Shown: piece by piece, positions 24,338 through 31,772 of the stretch
Numbering within the stretch: position 1 is the stretch's first letter
How the letters are laid out: every line of letters begins with the position of its first letter
NCBI GenBank assembly: GCA_015258265.1
Contig: JABZIP010000013.1
Location: 1-35,307 of the forward strand
Length of the DNA: 35,307 bases
DNA from: Clostridiales bacterium
GTDB lineage: Bacteria; Bacillota; Clostridia; Peptostreptococcales; Anaerovoracaceae
Direction: 5' to 3'
Program-made: the position numbers and the translations under genes
Notes under the pieces: model-generated
Told to the model about the DNA's origin: nothing
The model's input: only the letters and a program-made list of their open reading frames with translations
Databases searched by the model: none

Positions 24338-25804
24338 TTAAGCTGCTTTTGCATGCTTCTTAAGTCTTACAGCAGGTTCAGTTGGAAGTTTGAACAGAGG
24401 TATAAATCTGTCAAGTCCTGTGAATGTAAGAACTATCAAAGAAACTACAGCAATCTGAGCCATAAAGTTGTAGTAGATGAACTCTTTTGGCTGGAAGTTG
24501 TGAAGCGGATATACATTGGTTGCGATACCTACATAGAATGCAAGGTATACATGCCAAGGAATCAGCTGAGAACCGAATACTCCGAAAGCATCTCCGAATG
24601 TAGCGTTTCTAAGTTTTAGAGTATACATATCTTCTTCGCTTGCTTCAACGTTTTCTTCAAGTAAGTTCTTGATGATAGGTCCTACTGTTACAATCTGAGC
24701 CATTTCGTCTGCAAGCAGTGCATTACCCAGAAGAGATAGTATTGCGTTGCAAGTCATCAGGTGTCTTACTTTTCCGGATATGGTTACGATGAAAGCGGAT
24801 AGCGGAGCAAATGCGTCCATCCTCGCCATGATACCGCCGAATGCGGCAACCCACATCATCATTACAACTACCCAAGAACCTGCGTCTGCAAAACCTGCTT
24901 GAATCAAATTAACATAGCTTCCGAAAGAGTCAACAGTTCCTGCAAATATACCAAGTACATATGCGGAAACGATACCTGCACCTAGACAAACGAAAGTGGA
25001 CATTCCGAGAACAGCGAGTACTATTACCAAAATCAAAGGAATGATCATGTAGTAAGGTACTCCTGATTCAACCTGGTGCAACAAATCTACAGCGGCAGGT
25101 TTTTTCTCCATAAGGTATTCAAATACTTCAGGTTTAATCTGAGCGATAGCTTCAGCTCCTGTAGTAGTCTTATCAGAAGCAACCATTATGTTACCTACAA
25201 CGAAGAAAGCAATTATAGCTGCTGCAAGACAAAGGATGGACCAAACACCTTGGTGTCTAATTCTTTTGATGATTTCAACACCCTGAATACCGGAAGATAC
25301 AACTGTTGTATCCGAGATAAGTCCGATGTTGTCTCCGAAGCAAGCACCACCTGCGATAGCTGCTGTAGTCAGAAGAAGATTTCCGTCTACCAAATGGTTC
25401 AGCCATAGGAAGATAGGTGCACATGCTGCGAATGTTCCCCAAGAAGTACCTGTAGCTATCGAAAGAACAGCTGTTACGATTATACCAAGACAAGCTATAG
25501 TCTTTCCTGTGATACCTGCGTTAAGAGCGATAAGCACTACCGAAGCTCCTACACCGGTTGTCATGAATGCACTTGCCATTGCGTATGCAAACATAAGAAT
25601 AAATAGTGCTATTAAAATTTTGCTTACGCTTTCCATAGCTGCGTCGATGCACTCTTGGAACTTAATTCGTTCAGTAATGAAGGCAACAGCGATAGCTGCG
25701 AATGTTGCAACAGGAGCCGCAGTAAGAGCGTCTACACCTTTGAACATAAGGAAAGCCATGATGCCTACAGGAACGAATTTTAAAAATGCTTTAAAAAAGT
25801 TCAT
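24338..25804 (-). CDS. NhaC-family Na+/H+ antiporter-like transporter
   Basis: 488 residues with about 11-12 membrane helices. The family's signatures are present: IATGTSWGTFAACAPIFLWL (about 115-134) and GGACFGDNIGLISDTTVVSS (about 150-169). A second-half repeat contains NALLADEMAQIVTVGP. The basic C-terminus ends KKHAKAA. AGGAGG lies 6 bases before the ATG. NhaC-type proteins exchange Na+ for H+, but relatives in this group (for example YuiF/TyrP-like members) move amino acids or malate/lactate. The substrate cannot be settled from sequence. Single-gene unit with its own promoter. Confidence 0.83.
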   Translation of the reverse strand: MNFFKAFLKFVPVGIMAFLMFKGVDALTAAPVATFAAIAVAFITERIKFQECIDAAMESVSKILIALFILMFAYAMASAFMTTGVGASVVLIALNAGITGKTIACLGIIVTAVLSIATGTSWGTFAACAPIFLWLNHLVDGNLLLTTAAIAGGACFGDNIGLISDTTVVSSGIQGVEIIKRIRHQGVWSILCLAAAIIAFFVVGNIMVASDKTTTGAEAIAQIKPEVFEYLMEKKPAAVDLLHQVESGVPYYMIIPLILVIVLAVLGMSTFVCLGAGIVSAYVLGIFAGTVDSFGSYVNLIQAGFADAGSWVVVMMMWVAAFGGIMARMDAFAPLSAFIVTISGKVRHLMTCNAILSLLGNALLADEMAQIVTVGPIIKNLLEENVEASEEDMYTLKLRNATFGDAFGVFGSQLIPWHVYLAFYVGIATNVYPLHNFQPKEFIYYNFMAQIAVVSLIVLTFTGLDRFIPLFKLPTEPAVRLKKHAKAA

Positions 25805-25832
25805 AATTTCCTCCTAAATAAATAATCGCATT

Positions 25833-25848
25833 TGCTATTTGTATAGCA
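25833..25848. promoter_or_regulatory. Palindrome at the nhaC-like transcription start
   Basis: TGCTAT-TTGT-ATAGCA, a perfect inverted repeat located just after the -10 box, around the expected +1. Candidate repressor operator or short leader hairpin. Confidence 0.4.
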
Positions 25849-25853
25849 TATAC

Positions 25854-25882
25854 ATTTTAGTTTAGGATGTATAAATTGTCAA
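25854..25882 (-). promoter_or_regulatory. SigA promoter of the nhaC-like gene
   Basis: On the reverse strand TTGACA (plus 25877-25882), 17-base spacer, TAAAAT (plus 25854-25859). Confidence 0.72.
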
Positions 25883-25913
25883 TAATTTTTAATAATAAAT
25901 TCCACAAAAAAAA

Positions 25914-25942
25914 CACAAAAGAAAATGCAAGGACTTTCTTGC
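25914..25942 (-). terminator. Weak terminator candidate after the 415-residue gene
   Basis: On the reverse strand GCAAG, loop AAAGTC, CTTGC (plus 25927-25931 and 25938-25942), then ATTTTCTTTT. Only 5 stem pairs, so weak. Confidence 0.4.
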
Positions 25943-26008
25943 GGGAGAAATGCGAAATTTAGTGATAAAGCTGTTTGTTTTTGGAATTAGAACATACCTA
26001 ATTATGGA

Positions 26009-27256
26009 TTATTCGTTAAAAAATGAAACAAATTCTTCGAACAATACAAAATCGCTGTATAGATATTCATAAAATGTAGGTTCCTGAAATTCGTATCTGC
26101 CGTTTGGAATTACAGCGCGTCCCAAAGGACTATATGATATTGCTTTTTCCAAATATCGCAAGTTGTCCATACTTAGCGAAACGAGTATTAACTGCGCCGC
26201 CTCATTTATAAACAAGCTGCCTATCAGTTCATCCTTGTCTATGAAATCAAAAGATTCTATGGATTGAAGATCACTATCCATTACAGCAAAAAGAGTGCCG
26301 TATTCGTATTCGATGCCTTGCGCACCGTTTGTAAGCGGTTCAATCGAGTCGGTGAGCAATTTTGTATCGTGCGACAAGATGTTAAATACGGTAACATATT
26401 CCGAGCGATGCAATATCATCAGCACTTCGGCAGGGGAAATTTTGAATTGCGAAGCTGTTTTGAAGCCTGTTATTTTTAGATTCTTAAAATCAATTTCAAA
26501 CTTAAATGTAGCGATTATCGAAACTTCCGACGATACAAGTAGAGCTTCGCACACAAAACCGTCATCGCATTTTTCGATGCTGTTTCGGTACATCCTGTAG
26601 GTTTGGTCAAGCGCAAATTCTGAAGTGTCGACGCTTTCAGCACATAAAAGCGGCAGAACACCGCTTGCACCGCAAGCCAGATTCATCAGGAAATAATTTA
26701 TGAGTCCATAAGGTGTTTTTGGTTGTCTGCAAAGGTTTGGCAAGAAATCCAAAAATTCTTTTTGTGAGCAACGACCTGCTTCACGATTTAGCGGTGATGC
26801 CATAATGTGGTGTAGAAGCTCCTTTTCTTCGAGCGGATCGGGTTTTTCGTAGTTGAACGGGTTTTCGTCGCTGTTGTAATTTTTCACAAAATCGTTAAAC
26901 AGGTATTTTGCGATGCCTTCGGAGATGTCGATAGTTTTAGCTGACAGATTTTGAAGCAGCGGAAGCTCAAACGCGGAAATTTCCTCCGACTCCGCACCGA
27001 GATCGGTAACATAGTTGATGAATATGTTTTCCGAGTATGAAAAATAAATAAATTCATGCAAAGTAAACTCATCGCCTGCAATAGAATTGTCTTCCCAAAT
27101 GATGTGCATGCACATCTCTCTATGCAGCAATGTGTCGATAGCATAACCGTTTTTGTATTCCAGTGTATCTGCGAAGGCGGAGATTTCGGTCTTGTCTCTA
27201 AATTTACGACCGCCTTTAATTACTTTGAAATTGTGCTTGTTTTTGTTTGTGCTCAT
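26009..27256 (-). CDS. Unrecognised 415-residue cytoplasmic protein
   Basis: No signal peptide and no membrane segment. The N-terminus is basic (NKNKHNFKVIKGGRKFRDK), the rest acidic and aromatic-rich. A central GSG-type turn (NLACGASGVLPLL, about 190-202) and a CDDGFVCEALLVSSEV stretch stand out, and the C-terminus is FVLFEEFVSFFNE. No catalytic motif or known domain was recognised. The ribosome binding site is weak (GAGGAC about 12 bases before ATG). It is single-gene, divergent from metK and convergent with nothing. Reading-frame length and amino-acid composition are typical of a real gene. Confidence 0.68.
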   Translation of the reverse strand: MSTNKNKHNFKVIKGGRKFRDKTEISAFADTLEYKNGYAIDTLLHREMCMHIIWEDNSIAGDEFTLHEFIYFSYSENIFINYVTDLGAESEEISAFELPLLQNLSAKTIDISEGIAKYLFNDFVKNYNSDENPFNYEKPDPLEEKELLHHIMASPLNREAGRCSQKEFLDFLPNLCRQPKTPYGLINYFLMNLACGASGVLPLLCAESVDTSEFALDQTYRMYRNSIEKCDDGFVCEALLVSSEVSIIATFKFEIDFKNLKITGFKTASQFKISPAEVLMILHRSEYVTVFNILSHDTKLLTDSIEPLTNGAQGIEYEYGTLFAVMDSDLQSIESFDFIDKDELIGSLFINEAAQLILVSLSMDNLRYLEKAISYSPLGRAVIPNGRYEFQEPTFYEYLYSDFVLFEEFVSFFNE

Positions 27257-27521
27257 TGTTTATGCTTGTCCTCATAGTGCCTAATATCATGAATTAATTT
27301 ATAATTTATACATCTGTATATCTTATTTTAGCACTAATCAAAAACATAAGCAAGTAAAAAAGTCAAGATTATAGTATTTGCAAGCAATAAATCACAATTC
27401 AGAATATTCAACAAACGATAACAAAAAATATCAAAAATCTTTTTCTCTTTTTAGTATGTAAAAATCTTGGGTATAAATATAAAATACGATGTCGAAATTA
27501 GCAAAAAGGAGGATATTGAAA
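27257..27521. other. AT-rich divergent intergenic region before metK
   Basis: 265 bases without a gene. A TATAAA at 27472-27477 is a weak -10 candidate for metK. No SAM riboswitch (S-box), SMK-box or T-box motif was found. Confidence 0.5.
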
Positions 27522-28700
27522 ATGAAAAAATTATTTACTTCAGAATCGGTTACGGAGGGGCATCCTGACAAAGTCTGCGATCAAATATCGGATGCGATAC
27601 TCGATGCAATATACGAAAAAGATCCAAATGGACGAGTAGCGGCTGAAACGACCGTTACAACGGGATATGCTATGGTAATGGGAGAAATCACTACAAATTG
27701 TTACATAGATATCCCCAAAATAGTACGAGATGTGATAAGGCAAATCGGATACGACAAGGGCGAATACGGATTCGACGGAAACACTTGCGCAGTTTTGACT
27801 GCGATAGATGAGCAGTCAAGCGATATAGCAATGGGAGTAAACGAAGCACTTGAATACAAAGCTGGTGAACTGCACGATGAACTGAATACAGGAGCGGGAG
27901 ATCAGGGTATGATGTTCGGATATGCTTGCAATGAAACACCTGAGCTTATGCCTATGCCTATAGCACTCGCTCATAAATTGGCATTGCAGCTTACGAAAGT
28001 TCGAAAAGACGGAACACTTAAGTATTTGCGCCCTGACGGAAAAACTCAAGTAACTATAGAATATGATGAAAATGGTCCTAAACGCGTAGAAACGGTACTT
28101 ATTTCTACACAGCACGATCCGGATGTAATGCAAGAACAAATCAAAAAAGATTTGATAGAATATGTTATAAAACCGATAGTACCAAGTGAGCTTTTGGATG
28201 CTGAAACGAAATATTTTGTAAATCCGACAGGCAGATTTGTAATAGGCGGACCGCATGGCGATTCTGGACTTACAGGCAGAAAGATAATAGTAGACACTTA
28301 TGGCGGATATGCAAGACACGGCGGCGGTGCGTTCAGCGGTAAAGATCCTACAAAGGTTGACCGTTCAGCGGCATACGCGGCAAGATATGTTGCAAAAAAT
28401 ATAGTTGCGGCAGGACTTGCGGACAAGTGCGAATTACAACTTGCATACGCAATAGGAGTTGCAAAGCCTGTTTCCATACTTGTTGATACATTTGGAACCG
28501 GTAAAGTTTCCGATGAAAAATTGGCACAAATAGTAAAGGAAGTTTTTGATTTAAGACCTGAAGCGATAATCAAAATGCTTGATTTGCGTAGGCCTATTTA
28601 TAGACAAACTGCGGCATACGGTCATTTCGGCAGATTGGATGTGCAGCTTCCTTGGGAAAAAACGGACAAAGCGGAAGAGTTGAAGAAACTCGCAAAATAA
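27522..28700 (+). CDS. metK: S-adenosylmethionine synthetase
   Basis: Makes SAM from methionine and ATP. 392 residues from the ATG at 27522 with AAAGGAGG 9 bases upstream; the ATG at 27489 precedes that site and is rejected. Motifs are complete: TEGHPDKVCDQISDAILD near 8-25, NTGAGDQGMMFGYA near 117-130, and GGPHGDSGLTGRKIIVDTYGG near 243-263 followed by GGGAFSGKDPTKVDRSAAY. It is the first gene of an operon with aspartokinase 29 bases downstream, linking SAM formation with aspartate-family amino-acid metabolism. Confidence 0.97.
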   Translation: MKKLFTSESVTEGHPDKVCDQISDAILDAIYEKDPNGRVAAETTVTTGYAMVMGEITTNCYIDIPKIVRDVIRQIGYDKGEYGFDGNTCAVLTAIDEQSSDIAMGVNEALEYKAGELHDELNTGAGDQGMMFGYACNETPELMPMPIALAHKLALQLTKVRKDGTLKYLRPDGKTQVTIEYDENGPKRVETVLISTQHDPDVMQEQIKKDLIEYVIKPIVPSELLDAETKYFVNPTGRFVIGGPHGDSGLTGRKIIVDTYGGYARHGGGAFSGKDPTKVDRSAAYAARYVAKNIVAAGLADKCELQLAYAIGVAKPVSILVDTFGTGKVSDEKLAQIVKEVFDLRPEAIIKMLDLRRPIYRQTAAYGHFGRLDVQLPWEKTDKAEELKKLAK

Positions 28701-28729
28701 ATTAAAAATTATTTATAGGGAGAAGCGAC

Positions 28730-30049
28730 TTGGGAGTTAAAGTTACTAAATTTGGAGGTTCGTCGGTAGCGGACGCAATACAATTAAACAAGATGAAAGA
28801 CATAATTCTTGCAGATCCTGACAGGAAATATGTTGTGGTGTCCGCACCGGGAAAGAGATACGAGCAGGATAATAAAGTTACAGATTTGCTATATTTGTGC
28901 AAAACTCATATAGAGCACAATTTGCCATATGAGCAGGTGTTTCAAGTGATATGCGACAGGTATATGGCTATGGAAATAAACCTCGGTATAGAAATAAATT
29001 TGATACAGGAATTTGAAGAAATCAAAAGCAACCTGCAAAAGGGCGCAAGCGAGGACTATATAGCAAGCAGAGGAGAGTATTTGAATGCGATAGTTGTAGC
29101 CGGTATGCTCGGGTACGATTTTGTGGATGCTGCAGGAGTAATACTTTTCGATGAAAAGGGCAGATTCCTGGCTGAAGAAACAAACAGGGAGCTTTCGGCA
29201 GTGCTTGCCAAGCACGAGAAAGCTGTAATACCGGGATTTTACGGCACATATCCAAGCGGTAAAGTAAAAACATTCTCAAGAGGAGGCTCGGACATTACAG
29301 GAGCGATAGTCGCGAGAGCTGTAAATGCAGATGTTTACGAAAACTGGACGGATGTTTCGGGATTTTTAATGGCGGATCCGCGAATAGTCAAGGATCCTAA
29401 ACCGATAGGAAGAATATCTTACAATGAGCTTAGAGAGCTGGCTTATATGGGGGCATCGGTGCTTCACGAGGATTCAATCGCACCTGCTCGTATAGCGGGA
29501 ATTCCTATTAACATCCGAAACACAAACGAACCTGATGATGCGGGTACTATAATAGAAGAAATTTTCAGGGAAGAAAAGCGCAGCGTAATTACAGGAATAG
29601 CAGGAAGCAAAGATTTTTCGGTAATAGCCATAAGCAAAAACGGTATGAGCAGGGAAGTAGGGTTCATCAGAAAGCTATGTTCTATATTGGAAGATTACGA
29701 TGTCAACATAGAGCATATGCCTAGCGGAATTGATACATTTTCGGTCGTGGTTTCCAGCAAAGCACTTTCTGATAAGAAGGAAGACATTGTAGAGGAAATA
29801 AAGAGAAAGTTGGATGTTGAAACGATAGATGTCTTTGATAATTTGGCACTCATAGCTACCGTTGGAGCGGGGATGGCACAAAGACCGGGAACATCTGCAA
29901 AGTTGTTTGAGGCGCTTGCAAACGAGAAAGTCAATGTTAGGATGATTGACCAAGGCTCAAGCGAAATGAACATAATAATCGGAGTCGAGGGCAAGGATTT
30001 CGAGAAGGCTATTAGAGCGATATATGCAGCGTTTGTGGAGCAAGAATAA
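28730..30049 (+). CDS. lysC: Aspartokinase
   Basis: Phosphorylates aspartate, the first step to lysine, threonine and methionine. 439 residues; TTG start at 28730 with GGGAGA 6 bases upstream. Kinase signature KFGGSSVAD at about 5-13, YVVVSAPGKR near 34-43, GEYLNA near 115-120, FSRGGSDITGAIVARA near 182-197 and DPRIVKDP near 212-219. Two ACT domains fill about residues 290-439, the part that binds regulatory amino acids. Position between metK and a MetA-like gene suggests the methionine branch, but the effector cannot be told. Confidence 0.94.
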   Translation: MGVKVTKFGGSSVADAIQLNKMKDIILADPDRKYVVVSAPGKRYEQDNKVTDLLYLCKTHIEHNLPYEQVFQVICDRYMAMEINLGIEINLIQEFEEIKSNLQKGASEDYIASRGEYLNAIVVAGMLGYDFVDAAGVILFDEKGRFLAEETNRELSAVLAKHEKAVIPGFYGTYPSGKVKTFSRGGSDITGAIVARAVNADVYENWTDVSGFLMADPRIVKDPKPIGRISYNELRELAYMGASVLHEDSIAPARIAGIPINIRNTNEPDDAGTIIEEIFREEKRSVITGIAGSKDFSVIAISKNGMSREVGFIRKLCSILEDYDVNIEHMPSGIDTFSVVVSSKALSDKKEDIVEEIKRKLDVETIDVFDNLALIATVGAGMAQRPGTSAKLFEALANEKVNVRMIDQGSSEMNIIIGVEGKDFEKAIRAIYAAFVEQE

Positions 30050-30083
30050 TATATAATGTAAGAAAGATAAGGAAGAAGTTTAT

Positions 30084-30989
30084 ATGCCACTTATAATACC
30101 TGAAAAATTACCGGCAGGCGATTTACTTGAAAAAGAAAACATATTTGTAATGCACGAAGCGCGTGCGGCTTCGCAGGACATAAGACCGCTAAAACTACTG
30201 ATGGTAAACCTTATGGAGGATAAAGCGATAGCGGAAACTCAAATTGCAAGATTGCTTGCCAATACACCTATACAGGTAGAGCTTGTGCTTATCAAACTGG
30301 GAAGAACTGAAAGTTGCTGCGGACTAAATGATTATATGAACACTTTTTATAAAGAACTTCCCGATATACAAAACGAAAAGTTCGACGGTATGATTATGAG
30401 CGGTGCACCTATTGAAATTTATGATTTCGAGGAAGTGCCGTACTGGGACGAATTTTGCGATATACTGGCGTTTGCACAAAAAAATGTATACAGCTCGTTT
30501 TATTTGGGTTGGAGCGCACATGCTGCACTTTATCACAATTTCGGGGTTGAATCAATACCTTGCAACAGGATACTTGGAGTGTATGAGCATATGCTGAAGC
30601 GAACGCACTCTCCTCTTGTACGCGGATTTGATGACGTCTTTTTCGCACCGCATACACAGATGGCAAGACTCGATTCTGCGGCTATTGAAAAGAATCAGGA
30701 GTTGAGAATTTTGGCAAGTTCAAGAGAAGCGGGAGAATATTTAATCCAAACGGACGGCGGCAAGCAGATATTTGTAATCGGGCATCCAGAATACGACAGA
30801 GAATCGCTTGGACTTGAATATTTTAAGCACTTGAGGCAAGGTGAAGAAATAGATGTTCCCGAAAATTATTTTCAAGACGGGACAAAAGATGTAATGGTTA
30901 AATGGCGCGGACATGGCAGTATGCTGCTTTCAAACTGGCTCAACTATTACGTTTATCAAGAAACACCGTACGATTTGCAGAGTATATAA
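30084..30989 (+). CDS. MetA-family (homoserine O-acyltransferase) protein lacking the catalytic cysteine
   Basis: 301 residues, matching MetA in length and most blocks: IRPLKLLMVNLMEDK (33-47), NTPIQV (60-65), FDGMIMSGAPIE (100-111), VPYWDE (118-123) and GHPEYDRESL (233-242). MetA enzymes acylate homoserine through a nucleophilic Cys142 in CWGAQA. Here the same position reads GWSAHA, with Gly142 (codon GGT at 30507-30509). His234 and Glu236 of the triad remain, and Glu111 is the acetyl-CoA-type residue. The region normally HxSKNT is RTESCCGLN, with Cys78 and Cys79. So it is either a non-acyltransferase paralogue or uses another mechanism. Stop 13 bases before fic. Confidence 0.8.
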   Translation: MPLIIPEKLPAGDLLEKENIFVMHEARAASQDIRPLKLLMVNLMEDKAIAETQIARLLANTPIQVELVLIKLGRTESCCGLNDYMNTFYKELPDIQNEKFDGMIMSGAPIEIYDFEEVPYWDEFCDILAFAQKNVYSSFYLGWSAHAALYHNFGVESIPCNRILGVYEHMLKRTHSPLVRGFDDVFFAPHTQMARLDSAAIEKNQELRILASSREAGEYLIQTDGGKQIFVIGHPEYDRESLGLEYFKHLRQGEEIDVPENYFQDGTKDVMVKWRGHGSMLLSNWLNYYVYQETPYDLQSI

Positions 30990-31002
30990 AAGGTGGTATG
31001 CA

Positions 31003-31581
31003 GTGGAAAATCTTGAGCTGAAATCGCACATGGAACGGGTGTTGCTGGAAGAAAGTATAAGCAAGCAAAGGGCTTATGAAATGTTCGAAAATGGGATGTT
31101 TGATACGCTTAAAATCGGAACGCTTGACGCACTTTGCGAGATACATAGATATTTGTTTGCTGATATTTATGATTTCGCAGGGAAGTTAAGAAAAGTGAAT
31201 ATATCAAAAGGCAATTTTAGGTTTGCATCTGTGCTGTATCTGGAAACGGCGTTGCAAAATATTGAAAAAATGCCGATGGAAACTTTTGATGAGATAATAG
31301 ATAAGTATGTAGAGATGAATATTGCACATCCATTTCGAGAGGGAAACGGTCGCAGCATGAGGATTTGGCTGGACTTGATGCTCAAGGCTAAATTGGGAAA
31401 AGTTGTAGATTGGAATAAGGTTGACAAAGAGGATTATCTTGCCGCAATGCAGCGAAGCCCGATAAAAGATTTGGAAATCAAGTATCTACTGAAAAATGTG
31501 TTAACTGCAGATGTAGCTAATAGAGAAATTTATATCAAAGGTATAGATGCAAGTTATTATTACGAACAGGAAACATTTTGA
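31003..31581 (+). CDS. fic: Fic-domain protein, class III-like (predicted AMP-transferase)
   Basis: 192 residues from the GTG at 31003, which has AGGTGG 6 bases upstream; a longer frame from 30913 lies inside the metA-like gene and is rejected. The catalytic motif HPFREGNGRSMR (about 109-120) matches the full HPFx(D/E)GNGRxxR pattern, and the target-dock flap FAGKLRKVNISKG precedes it. The C-terminal SYYYEQ (Ser184, Glu188) resembles the inhibitory SxxxE(G/N) helix of class III Fic proteins such as NmFic, with Gln in place of the final Gly. Known relatives AMPylate DNA gyrase and topoisomerase IV. No separate antitoxin gene was seen. Last gene of the metK operon. Confidence 0.88.
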   Translation: MENLELKSHMERVLLEESISKQRAYEMFENGMFDTLKIGTLDALCEIHRYLFADIYDFAGKLRKVNISKGNFRFASVLYLETALQNIEKMPMETFDEIIDKYVEMNIAHPFREGNGRSMRIWLDLMLKAKLGKVVDWNKVDKEDYLAAMQRSPIKDLEIKYLLKNVLTADVANREIYIKGIDASYYYEQETF

Positions 31582-31617
31582 AAAAAGTGCGTTTGCGTGG
31601 GCAAGCGCATTTTTTTA
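31582..31617 (+). terminator. Intrinsic terminator after fic
   Basis: 15-bp stem (31582-31596 with 31601-31615, two G-U pairs) with loop GTGG, ending in TTTTTTT. It ends the metK-lysC-metA-like-fic operon. Confidence 0.85.
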
Positions 31618-31638
31618 TAAAAATATAATTAAAAAATG

Positions 31639-31666
31639 CTTAAGTGATGATTAAACTTGCCGATAT
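31639..31666 (+). promoter_or_regulatory. SigD (sigma-28)-type flagellin promoter
   Basis: CTTAA (31639-31643), 16-base spacer, CCGATAT (31660-31666), very close to the Bacillus SigD consensus CTAAA-N16-CCGATAT. The start would be about 100 bases before the flagellin start codon. Confidence 0.75.
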
Positions 31667-31728
31667 ACATCTTGAACAGTTAAGAGGGCAATGGTGCGGC
31701 ACTGTCCTTTAGCTAAAATAAATTAAAA

Positions 31729-31764
31729 GGCAAGGATTGCCAACATTAAACAATTTCAAGGAGG
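31729..31764 (+). promoter_or_regulatory. CsrA-type binding sites in the flagellin leader
   Basis: GGCAA-GGA-TTGCC (31729-31741) forms a hairpin with GGA in the loop, the form bound by CsrA. A second GGA lies in the Shine-Dalgarno AAGGAGG (31758-31764), about 26 bases on. In Bacillus hag, CsrA binds two such sites to block translation, with FliW relieving it. No csrA or fliW is in this window. Confidence 0.6.
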
Positions 31765-31772
31765 AAATTATC

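Noticed and set aside
27257..27521. SAM riboswitch or T-box before metK
   Set aside because: No conserved S-box or T-box motif; only AT-rich sequence.
30913..31002. N-terminal extension of the Fic protein
   Set aside because: It overlaps metA-like coding sequence and precedes the AGGTGG site at 30991-30996.
31737..31772. TTG start for flagellin
   Set aside because: The TTG is in the right arm of the leader hairpin; MRIQHN is the universal flagellin start.
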